From Thermoplasmatota archaeon (lineage in GTDB: Archaea; Thermoplasmatota; E2; DHVEG-1): a DNA stretch of 7,969 nt. Positions 1 through 5,672 of this stretch are shown in pieces. Under the pieces are notes generated by a model. That model searched no databases. It was given only the letters and a program-made list of their open reading frames with translations, and was not told where the DNA came from. Within the stretch, counting starts at the first letter, position 1. Every line of letters starts with the position of its first letter. The position numbers were made by a program, and so were the translations under genes. The DNA lies in NCBI GenBank assembly GCA_030609445.1, contig JAUWCF010000035.1, positions 1-7,969 on the forward strand. Direction: 5' to 3'.

Positions 1-1
1 A

Positions 2-73
2 CATAAAGGAAAAATTTGGGCTAAAAGTGAAATTGGCAAAGGAAGCAACTTTTTTATAAAACTACCTATTTAA
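2..73 (+). CDS. Sensor histidine kinase, C-terminal end only
   Basis: The window opens inside a reading frame that ends at TAA 71-73 and codes for only 23 residues. They contain IWAKSEIGKGSNFFIKLPI, which fits the end of a histidine kinase HATPase_c domain: a beta strand (G-K-I-W-A-K-S), the G2-box glycines of GKGS, then the F-F-I-K-L-P strand that usually closes the protein. Such kinases bind ATP in this domain and phosphorylate a response regulator. The start, sensor domains and phospho-accepting His lie outside the window, so the input signal is unknown. The gene converges on the minus-strand remnant, whose stop codon (66-68) lies inside this frame. The identification rests on a short but characteristic motif. 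Other GHKL ATPases rarely end this way. Confidence 0.8.
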   Translation, partial: HKGKIWAKSEIGKGSNFFIKLPI

Positions 74-278
74 ATTTTAGCGGATTATGAAAGATGAAAA
101 ATGTCATTTCACCACTTGAGGTACTGTTTCCTTCTTGATCATATATCTTTGTTTCTAGGGCATGCTTCATAAATGCCTTCTCATTCCACTTCCACGAGAA
201 AAGAGCATCTGTTAAGGTATCTTTTAATGTGCCGTCGACATAAAAATCAAAAGAATCTGCAATGGCATAAAAACATCC
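66..278 (-). pseudogene. Remnant of an Ig-like (Big-type) domain of a surface protein
   Basis: On the minus strand an open stretch runs from just inside a TAG (279-281) to a TAG at 66-68, about 70 codons. It has no plausible start codon: the only in-frame ATGs come late. The translation has the pattern of a bacterial-type Ig repeat: FDFYVDGTLKDT, then SWKWNE, then a K-H strand with KIYDQEGN, then MTFFIF, matching the usual 'VEFYVDG...YSWTWNE...HTIKVKAYDNAGN...IFN' order. These domains form the C-terminal parts of large secreted or surface proteins in Thermoplasmatota-like archaea (from memory of the family). The residues that should precede FDFYVDG are missing, and the CCA gene ends 36 nt upstream. 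This is most likely the 3' stub of a deleted gene. Expression is unlikely. Confidence 0.62.
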
Positions 279-314
279 CTATTTATCACACAGAAGCGTG
301 TAAATCACGAGTAG

Positions 315-1673
315 TTATCGCTCCCAGGGCATCTTTTTATCAAGATATTCTGTCCAAAGCATGCATAAATTCTCTTTAAAAAGATCACGACGTTCTAAAA
401 TAGTAAAACCTTCTTGAACAATCAAATCAATGTGTTTTCCAAGGCTTAGGTTTCTTATTTGTTCTTCTAGTAGCTTTTTAACATCTACGTATTCTCGCTT
501 TATTTCCACATACAATCTGCCATCTTTTTCAAATGGTTTTTTGATTGTTCGAGGATTGTTTATCCATTTTTCAACGAAATTATCTGCATTTGTTTTCAAG
601 TCAACAGGTGGACCCATATGAATCATCACTTCTGAAATTTTACTTTTTTTAGGATGAAGTACAATATAAACCGAGTCATTATTTATATGAAAGAACGAGT
701 CCGCTATTGGAAACCCGTATTGTATACAAAGATCAACTATTGAACGCATTGCTTTACGAACCTGAGGATAAAGGTTTTCTGCAATGATTTCAGGTTTTTT
801 AATTTTTAATCCAAAGAATTTTTTTTCACCTATTTCTTTTCCAATTTTATCAAGTGACCATGGTTTTATCTTGCTTGGAAAGAAAAAAGTGATCCGTGGC
901 TTTTTTATATATTTTATACATGCTTTTTTAAAAAAATCAAATTTTTCTTTTGAAAGCGCTGAAGAAACATTTCTATCACCATCAACAGGATCAATAAATA
1001 TTAATGGCGTATCAAAACGAGGAAATGCTCCAGTATGCAAAGACAGCTGCTTGCCATAGCTCCAGTGTTGAGTATGCAAGAGCAGATTCTGAAATGAATC
1101 ATATTTCAAAACAAGTAGTTCACACAGATATCCTGAAAAACCTTCAACTTCGGCTTCAGCACCATAACATCCGATACCGTTCAGAAGTTGTTTGAAAAGT
1201 CTCACTTCCTTTTTTTGTGATTCTAACAGATGCTCTTGTATGTATTGTGTGTGAAATGGTGTTCTATCAACTGCTGAGAGTTTCTGAGATACAGACTCTA
1301 TCTTATAACACGGAACGATTTCGGTTTTATATCCCTTAAATTCTCCTCTAAGATATGGATGTTCTGCAAAACATTCCTCCCTTTTTGTTAGTACTTTTCT
1401 CCCGATAGAAAGCCCAATTCTTTCTAATTCACCTCTTGAAGTTGATGGCGGGAAACAAAGAAATAGATCGATATCAAGATTGTCTCTCAGATAGGTATCC
1501 TTTGCCGTCGAACCGACAAGTTCAATTACGATTGGAAAATCGATTTTCTGTGTATGTTTTTGAACGATTGTTTTCAGCTCTTCAATGGTAGTCTCCAGTC
1601 TAAGACGATCATTTTTATCAGGCACAATTTTTTCTAGAACTTTTTGTTCAACTTCTTCTGATCCTTTAATCAT
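315..1673 (-). CDS. cca: CCA-adding tRNA nucleotidyltransferase, class I archaeal
   Basis: The enzyme adds or repairs the 3'-terminal CCA of tRNAs from CTP and ATP without a nucleic-acid template. Its 452 residues are close to the archaeal family size (Archaeoglobus enzyme about 440). The nucleotidyltransferase head has the signature GSTAKDT (54-60) followed by DIDLF, giving metal ligands D67 and D69. The third carboxylate is expected in the 'VD-[IV]-VPCY' motif, which here reads TEIVPCY, so Glu118 sits where Asp is usual. Further conserved blocks are SAVDRTPFH (133-141), GFSGYLCELL (178-187), DPVDGDRNV (228-236) and ENLYPQ (299-304), leading to the body and tail domains that clamp the tRNA. 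ATG 1671-1673 directly follows the PAP2 stop codon, and a GGAG Shine-Dalgarno sits 6 nt upstream inside the PAP2 end, so the two are translated from one mRNA. It is the last gene of the thpR-PAP2-cca unit. Confidence 0.97.
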   Translation of the reverse strand: MIKGSEEVEQKVLEKIVPDKNDRLRLETTIEELKTIVQKHTQKIDFPIVIELVGSTAKDTYLRDNLDIDLFLCFPPSTSRGELERIGLSIGRKVLTKREECFAEHPYLRGEFKGYKTEIVPCYKIESVSQKLSAVDRTPFHTQYIQEHLLESQKKEVRLFKQLLNGIGCYGAEAEVEGFSGYLCELLVLKYDSFQNLLLHTQHWSYGKQLSLHTGAFPRFDTPLIFIDPVDGDRNVSSALSKEKFDFFKKACIKYIKKPRITFFFPSKIKPWSLDKIGKEIGEKKFFGLKIKKPEIIAENLYPQVRKAMRSIVDLCIQYGFPIADSFFHINNDSVYIVLHPKKSKISEVMIHMGPPVDLKTNADNFVEKWINNPRTIKKPFEKDGRLYVEIKREYVDVKKLLEEQIRNLSLGKHIDLIVQEGFTILERRDLFKENLCMLWTEYLDKKMPWER

Positions 1674-2462
1674 TTATTTCTCCGATATAAACTTCTTTTG
1701 CAGGTAGAAAACTCCAAAGGCAAGGAGAACACCACATATAACATCAGTTATCCAATGAATAGCTAAATAGATAACTGATAAAATAACTGACACTGCACAG
1801 AAATATGTAAAATATGCATATCTTTTATTTTTTGTAACTGACACTGATTTTGCAATGAGAAGAGTCATTGCGACATGAAGTGATGGTAAACAATTATTAA
1901 GAGTAGTTGCGGAGTAGAAAAAGCTTTCTACAGATGGAATAACTGTTTCAAGTGCAGATTCTGCACCATAAAACGTATAGACATTTGTTACTGGAAAGAA
2001 AAGATAAAATGGAAGAGCGATAACATAGATTAATAGTAATCCATAGGCCAATGTCTTTATAGCCTTTTTATCATCGGTGATTATAAAATATAATGGTGAA
2101 AACCAGAGAGTAAATGGATAGACGACAATATACATGAAAACAAAAAAATAGATAAGAGCAGGTATCCAATTCTGTGAGAACCAATAGACAACACCACCTT
2201 CGATCATCTGAATGTTGTTTGCAAAATCAACGCCTATTATGTTTGTAAAATATGAATCTAAAATGTTGACTTCAATAAGATGAACAGCTACAACACTAAA
2301 GATAATTATAAGATACCTAAAATGAGTAATGAATAGGTGATAATATTCGACAAACGTTGTTTTAAAAATCTTTTTAGGCATGAATAAGAACAGGCCTGTA
2401 ACAAAAAGGATGAGATGAAAAAACCCTAAAACCAACAACCAGTATTGTAGCAAGTCCACCAC
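1674..2462 (-). CDS. PAP2-superfamily integral membrane phosphatase/transferase, Aur1-like
   Basis: This is a multi-spanning membrane protein (262 residues from the outermost GTG) with about six or seven hydrophobic segments (near 6-28, 48-66, 98-122, 138-157, 197-208, 216-234, 238-255). Two PAP2 active-site motifs are clear: NCLPSLHVA (190-198, catalytic H196) and HWITDVICG (236-244, H236 and D240). The first PAP2 motif (K-x6-RP) is not visible. The C-x-PSLHVA form resembles the Aur1/inositol-phosphorylceramide-synthase branch (PAP2_3) more than soluble PAP2 phosphatases. The likely substrate is a phosphorylated lipid or prenyl carrier, or it could be a head-group transferase. The sequence does not decide which. 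Start: GTG 2460-2462 lies inside a GAGGTG Shine-Dalgarno match (2460-2465), so the TTG at 2451-2453, 6 nt after it, may be the true start, shortening the protein by 3 residues. It lies 3 nt after thpR and abuts cca. Confidence 0.88.
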   Translation of the reverse strand: MVDLLQYWLLVLGFFHLILFVTGLFLFMPKKIFKTTFVEYYHLFITHFRYLIIIFSVVAVHLIEVNILDSYFTNIIGVDFANNIQMIEGGVVYWFSQNWIPALIYFFVFMYIVVYPFTLWFSPLYFIITDDKKAIKTLAYGLLLIYVIALPFYLFFPVTNVYTFYGAESALETVIPSVESFFYSATTLNNCLPSLHVAMTLLIAKSVSVTKNKRYAYFTYFCAVSVILSVIYLAIHWITDVICGVLLAFGVFYLQKKFISEK

Positions 2463-2465
2463 CTC

Positions 2466-3020
2466 TTAGAAAGTAACATCTCTAATCGTTGTATAGATCG
2501 GTCCTGCTGAAGTAAGATCGCTTTTCTTTAACTTTATTGAGTTAATCTCTTGAATACTGAATTCTACATCAACATATTTTTCTATTGCCTTTAACAACTG
2601 CTGCTTATTTTTTGCTGTTTTTACACGCCCTATTGTGAGATGAGGAGAAAAACCTCTTTTTTCTTTTTTGAAACCAAGTTTTGACAGGGGTTCATCGATT
2701 GTATTTGCTATTGTTTCTATTACTTGTGCTTCTTTGATTTCAATCCAAACAACTCTGACATAGTTTTGGTTTGGAAAGACACCCGTTCCTTTAAGTTTTA
2801 TTGTAAAAGGTTGTATTTTTTTAACAGCATCTTTCATAACTTGCTCAATTTCATCAATTAGATTTTCTTTGACATCTCCCATAAATTTAAGTGTAATATG
2901 AATGTTTTGCGGTTCAACAAGTTTTACATCAGCACCAGTTTTTTTGATTTCTTTTTCAAATTCCAATATATTTGGTGTGGCATTGATTTCTATTGCAATA
3001 AATCCTCTAAATGTTGACAT
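2466..3020 (-). CDS. thpR: RNA 2',3'-cyclic phosphodiesterase (2H phosphoesterase, LigT/ThpR)
   Basis: The 184-residue product has the typical length of ThpR and the duplicated fold of 2H phosphoesterases. The two catalytic H-x-T-x motifs are intact: HITL at 41-44 (followed by KFMGDV) and HLTI at 127-130 (followed by GRVK). Family members open 2',3'-cyclic phosphate RNA ends to 2'-phosphates, and were first described as 2'-5' RNA ligases of tRNA halves in vitro. The N-terminal FRGFIAIEI strand and the spacing between motifs are as expected. ATG 3018-3020 has a GGAG Shine-Dalgarno (3026-3029) 5 nt upstream. It is the first gene of a unit with the PAP2 protein and cca. From memory, thpR and cca are neighbours in many archaeal genomes, which supports a role in tRNA end maturation or repair here. 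Confidence 0.95.
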   Translation of the reverse strand: MSTFRGFIAIEINATPNILEFEKEIKKTGADVKLVEPQNIHITLKFMGDVKENLIDEIEQVMKDAVKKIQPFTIKLKGTGVFPNQNYVRVVWIEIKEAQVIETIANTIDEPLSKLGFKKEKRGFSPHLTIGRVKTAKNKQQLLKAIEKYVDVEFSIQEINSIKLKKSDLTSAGPIYTTIRDVTF

Positions 3021-3056
3021 AGTATCTCCAATATTTTTGTTAATTAATCATCTGTT

Positions 3057-3066
3057 ACTTTAAATT
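3057..3066 (-). promoter_or_regulatory. Candidate TATA box for thpR-PAP2-cca
   Basis: The minus strand reads AAATTTAAAG here, an archaeal TATA-like element. Counting about 26 nt downstream puts transcription start near 3036, leaving a leader of roughly 16 nt that contains the GGAG ribosome binding site before the thpR ATG. It lies just after the hairpin terminator of the preceding gene, consistent with a fresh transcription unit. The region is AT-rich, so other TATA placements are possible. Confidence 0.45.
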
Positions 3067-3074
3067 TGTATTTG

Positions 3075-3103
3075 CAAAAAAGAAATCAATTTCTCTTTGA
3101 TTT
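3075..3103 (-). terminator. Hairpin plus T-run terminator after the TatD-related gene
   Basis: On the minus strand a perfect 7-bp stem (AAATCAA / TTGATTT, arms 3083-3089 and 3097-3103) with a 7-nt loop is followed at once by CTTTTTTG (3075-3082). The stem overlaps the TAA of the TatD-related gene (3102-3104). The T-run alone is a good archaeal termination signal, and the AT-only stem may add little. Confidence 0.6.
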
Positions 3104-3935
3104 ATTCGTCTAGATCAATATCGTATGTTTTTTGAGGGTTCTTTACATGGATATCAAAAGATTGGTTTTCATCCATTATTTCAGCATCGAGTAGTTTTTT
3201 TGTGAGTTTTGGAACCGTTTTTGGACCAAGTACAGCACCAGGACGCTTGAAATCATCTATGTAATCTGTTTCCATTAAAAAACGAGAACCTTTCTTAATT
3301 GCTGCAACAATATTTTTCCTGCTCGCAAGAACAGAAGGCATAAGACCAAAATTCTCGTCATTATTAATGAGTGGTGGTGCAAAATGTTTCACAATTTTAT
3401 CTGCAGGAAGATCGACATCTCTACCCATCTCCATAAGTTCCTTACATTGTTCAGGCGTTGTACTTTCCGTATGTAAAATAACTGGACAACCAACGTCCTT
3501 GGCTTTTGCCATTCCATACTTAAGAATCTCATTAGAGTCGGTAACAGCTTGCGCATCAACTGGAAAATGTGGTCTTCCAATTTCTCCGATTCCAATGCAT
3601 TTCTTCTCCCCACAAAGTGTTGCTGCTTCATCCATTCCTTTTTTCATAATTTTAATAGCAACGTCTCTTCCAAATCTCTCACTTAGTTTTAGATAATCAA
3701 CAGGATATGGGCCAACGGTAACAAACACTCCAACATCAACTTTAGAACGGATCTCATCTGCCATTTTTAGTGTTTCAATATAACAAGATTTGTAACTCTT
3801 CTCCTGGATAACAATTGAGGGCATTGGATATTGACATAAGACAAAATGGGTACCTCCTGCCTTTTGAAATTCTTTAACTGCCTCTAAGAACAATCCATCT
3901 CGTCGTAAATGTTGATGATTATCAAAGATTATCAA
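3102..3935 (-). CDS. TatD-related TIM-barrel metal-dependent hydrolase (archaeal COG1099 type)
   Basis: The 277-residue protein has the metal-ligand set of the TatD/amidohydrolase barrel: H-x-H near the N-terminus (DNHQHL, H7 and H9), Glu in GIGEIG (E118), His in VILHTES (H155), His in IVKHFAPP (H184) and the final Asp in LMETDYIDD (D224). It lacks the exact classic TatD DNase signatures and fits the archaeal 'predicted metal-dependent hydrolase' group instead. TatD members are 3'-exonucleases or DNases, but the substrate of this group is not established to my knowledge. The start is TTG at 3933-3935: an in-frame TGA lies two codons upstream, the H-x-H must be included, and a GAGG (3944-3947) sits 8 nt upstream. 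It follows the small membrane protein by 35 nt and is probably cotranscribed with it. A hairpin terminator ends the unit. Confidence 0.9.
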   Translation of the reverse strand: MIIFDNHQHLRRDGLFLEAVKEFQKAGGTHFVLCQYPMPSIVIQEKSYKSCYIETLKMADEIRSKVDVGVFVTVGPYPVDYLKLSERFGRDVAIKIMKKGMDEAATLCGEKKCIGIGEIGRPHFPVDAQAVTDSNEILKYGMAKAKDVGCPVILHTESTTPEQCKELMEMGRDVDLPADKIVKHFAPPLINNDENFGLMPSVLASRKNIVAAIKKGSRFLMETDYIDDFKRPGAVLGPKTVPKLTKKLLDAEIMDENQSFDIHVKNPQKTYDIDLDE

Positions 3936-3942
3936 TGATCAA

Positions 3943-3947
3943 ACCTC
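3943..3947 (-). promoter_or_regulatory. Shine-Dalgarno that supports the TTG start at 3935
   Basis: The minus strand reads GAGGT here and continues TTGATCA to the TTG codon. It is complementary to the 16S rRNA 3' end and 7-8 nt from the start. With the in-frame TGA just upstream, it fixes TTG as the initiation codon of the TatD-related gene. Confidence 0.7.
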
Positions 3948-3970
3948 ATCTAAGGATAGATCACCACTTA

Positions 3971-4315
3971 TTAAAAATCATCTCCTTGAAGTTTCTTCCC
4001 GCCAACAATTTCTGAAACACTTCGTGCAAACATCCATCCGAAGTATCCCATAAAAAATGTGAAGAATCCACTGACACTATACACTATAATATTTCTTATT
4101 TGTTCATCTCCACCTTGCGCGATAAGAAACACGATGCTCACGGCAATGTATACAAAAATCAACACAAAAATCCATTTCAACATACGAAGAGTGATCTTCA
4201 TTGTCGTGAAAGGAAGGTCTTCCAAATCAAGTTTTTTGTCCATCAGGTTTTTTGAAAAAGTTTTTCTGCGATGATTTTTCGATAGCACGGTCTTGTTGAT
4301 GTTTTTTACTGTCAC
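3971..4315 (-). CDS. Small two-helix membrane protein of unknown function
   Basis: I do not recognise this family. The chosen start is GTG 4313-4315 because an exceptionally strong AGGAGGA Shine-Dalgarno (4321-4327) lies 6 nt upstream. This gives 114 residues. The frame is open further upstream to 4423, but that part covers the promoter and has no ribosome binding site. The N-terminus (about residues 1-28) is basic (NKTVLSKNHRRKTFSKN), followed by an acidic-polar KKLDLEDLP linker, a first hydrophobic helix (WIFVLIFVYIAVSIVFLIA, about 49-67), a short GGDEQ turn and a second helix (NIIVYSVSGFFTFFMGYFGWMFA, about 75-97), then a short KKLQGDDF tail. The positive N-terminus suggests both ends face the cytoplasm. 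It has its own promoter and precedes the TatD-related hydrolase by 35 nt, so a partnership is possible but unproven. An internal ATG at 4240-4242 is a weaker alternative start. Confidence 0.78.
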   Translation of the reverse strand: MTVKNINKTVLSKNHRRKTFSKNLMDKKLDLEDLPFTTMKITLRMLKWIFVLIFVYIAVSIVFLIAQGGDEQIRNIIVYSVSGFFTFFMGYFGWMFARSVSEIVGGKKLQGDDF

Positions 4316-4320
4316 GTTTT

Positions 4321-4327
4321 TCCTCCT
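4321..4327 (-). promoter_or_regulatory. Strong Shine-Dalgarno deciding the GTG start at 4315
   Basis: The minus strand reads AGGAGGA, the best ribosome binding site in the window, followed by AAAAC and the GTG codon. It moves the start of the two-helix membrane protein 36 codons inward from the longest open frame. Confidence 0.8.
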
Positions 4328-4373
4328 AGTAAAACAATGATCTGAGTGATCCCAAGAAGTGTAATGGATGAGG

Positions 4374-4386
4374 GATTTAAAAACTT
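4374..4386 (-). promoter_or_regulatory. Candidate TATA box for the membrane protein/TatD-related unit
   Basis: The minus strand reads AAGTTTTTAAATC, a good archaeal TTTAAAT-type TATA box. About 26 nt downstream gives a start near 4353, leaving a leader of roughly 38 nt that holds the AGGAGGA site. The spacing is what is expected if the GTG at 4315 is the true start. Confidence 0.55.
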
Positions 4387-4397
4387 GTTTTGCAGAT

Positions 4398-4420
4398 AAT
4401 AACGCACATAATAAGCACAT
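4398..4420. repeat. Tandem 11/12-bp repeat upstream of the TATA box
   Basis: Two copies stand back to back: AATAACGCACAT (4398-4409) and AATAAGCACAT (4410-4420), differing by one inserted C. They end about 12-24 bp upstream of the TATA box of the membrane protein unit, where archaeal activators or repressors often bind. It may be an operator or a chance slippage duplication. Confidence 0.5.
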
Positions 4421-4471
4421 CATAACTCAAAAGAATATGCAGATTCACATGCAGGTTGATATCCTGATGGT

Positions 4472-5665
4472 CTACGCATCTGCAATGATACTTATGACAT
4501 CTCCATCATTTAAAATATGATCCGAACCAATAACTCGATGGGTTCGTGCATCAATAGCTCGTATAAAATGATCGCCAAGATCCGTGTGAACTTTATAGGC
4601 TAGATCTTTTGCAGTAGAACCTCGTGGAACTAGGTATGCATCTGGAAGGATTCTTCCTTCTTTATCAGTAAGATGATTATCATCCTCAACAGGGTACACA
4701 ACGATAAGATCAAGCAGTTTCACTGCTTCGTCGATACATTTTTGGATGCCTGTGGAGCCATATTTGGCAAGCACATGACTTTTAATATATTCAAGTGCTT
4801 TTTTTTGTTTTTCCGAAACGTCATCTTTTTTTAGGATAGTAAAATCATTACTACCTGGAATGTATTTTATTATTTCTTTTTCTGACGCATTGGTTAAAGC
4901 AAGTTCGCTTTCAGCACTTGTTGGAATGACGATGTAGTCTTTCAGCATATCCATTTTAGCCATAAGGTTTTCTGGTGCTTTATCACTTTTATTAAACGCG
5001 ATAATGATGGGTTTGCTCATAGCTCGTACATAGTCAGCAAGCTGTAACACTTCATTATCTGTCCAGCTTGATGGTTTAGAGCGATCAAGTTTTATCTTTC
5101 TAAGGGCACTGGCGATATGTTCTTCTTTGATACCAAGACCTGTTAATTGTACTTCAAGCATTCTTTCAATCTTTTTTCCCTCTAGTTCAGATTGTCGTGC
5201 GAGCCGCTCCCAACTTTTTTTAATGATTCCAAAAAGCCAATACGTGATTTCTTTTTCTAAAAACTTGACATCTTTTAAAGGATCATATGTTCCGATTCCA
5301 CAAGGATTTCCTTCCTCATCAGTACTGCCAGATGCATCAATGATATGTATAAGGGCATGGGCTTGTCGCAGATCATCAAGAAATTTATTTCCAAGTCCTT
5401 TTCCTTTATGTGCATCGGGAACAAGTCCTGCAACATCAATTGCTTCAATGGGTACAAACCGTGTTCCATTACTGCATTTTGAGTTATGCGGCGTACAGGT
5501 GACTTTGAAATCTTTACAAGGGCATGGTTTTCGAATATACATGACTCCTCTGTTTGCTTCAATTGTGGTGAAAGGGTAGTTTGCAATCTCTGCATGTGCC
5601 TCAGTTGCGGCATTAAAAAAGGTGGATTTGCCAACGTTTGGCTTTCCAACTATGCCCAGTTGCAT
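4472..5665 (-). CDS. ychF: Obg-family GTP-binding protein, archaeal YchF/OLA1 group, with TGS domain
   Basis: The 397-residue P-loop protein has a G1 loop GKPNVGKS (7-14), switch region NYPFTTIEANRG (29-40), G3 DVAG (77-80) with the glycine-rich KGKGLGNKFLDDLRQ stretch, G4 NKSD (225-228) and G5 TSAES (249-253). A C-terminal TGS domain (about 320-397; LVPRGSTAKDLAYKVH) follows. YchF/OLA1 proteins associate with ribosomes. Bacterial and human members prefer ATP because NKxD is changed to NxxE, whereas this protein keeps NKSD and should be a GTPase. An insert before G3 carries four cysteines (C48, C50, C57, C64) in a CPC-x6-C-x6-C pattern that could bind a metal. ATG 5663-5665 has GGAG in the end of the upstream gene, and the 7-nt gap implies cotranscription and possible translational coupling with the beta-helix protein. 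Confidence 0.95.
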   Translation of the reverse strand: MQLGIVGKPNVGKSTFFNAATEAHAEIANYPFTTIEANRGVMYIRKPCPCKDFKVTCTPHNSKCSNGTRFVPIEAIDVAGLVPDAHKGKGLGNKFLDDLRQAHALIHIIDASGSTDEEGNPCGIGTYDPLKDVKFLEKEITYWLFGIIKKSWERLARQSELEGKKIERMLEVQLTGLGIKEEHIASALRKIKLDRSKPSSWTDNEVLQLADYVRAMSKPIIIAFNKSDKAPENLMAKMDMLKDYIVIPTSAESELALTNASEKEIIKYIPGSNDFTILKKDDVSEKQKKALEYIKSHVLAKYGSTGIQKCIDEAVKLLDLIVVYPVEDDNHLTDKEGRILPDAYLVPRGSTAKDLAYKVHTDLGDHFIRAIDARTHRVIGSDHILNDGDVISIIADA

Positions 5666-5672
5666 TCTCTTT

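Noticed and set aside
173..379. Plus-strand open frame of 68 codons
   Set aside because: It overlaps the Ig-like remnant and the end of cca on the other strand, and shows no domain-like composition or ribosome binding site.
3389..3631. Minus-strand open frame of 80 codons within the TatD-related gene
   Set aside because: It is a shifted frame inside a gene whose metal ligands are all intact in the main frame; no sign of a frameshift.
4316..4423. N-terminal extension of the two-helix membrane protein to an upstream ATG
   Set aside because: It would cover the TATA box and the AGGAGGA site, has no SD of its own, and gives an atypical Cys/His-rich leader.
4424..4471. Repeated CTGCAT words downstream of ychF as a possible hairpin or small RNA
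   Set aside because: Only two short direct copies with weak self-pairing and no clear T-run; not enough to call a terminator or RNA.
5127..5579. Long plus-strand open frame (150 codons) opposite ychF
   Set aside because: It is an antisense shadow of a clear GTPase gene, with Ser/Pro/Phe-rich low-information translation and no SD.
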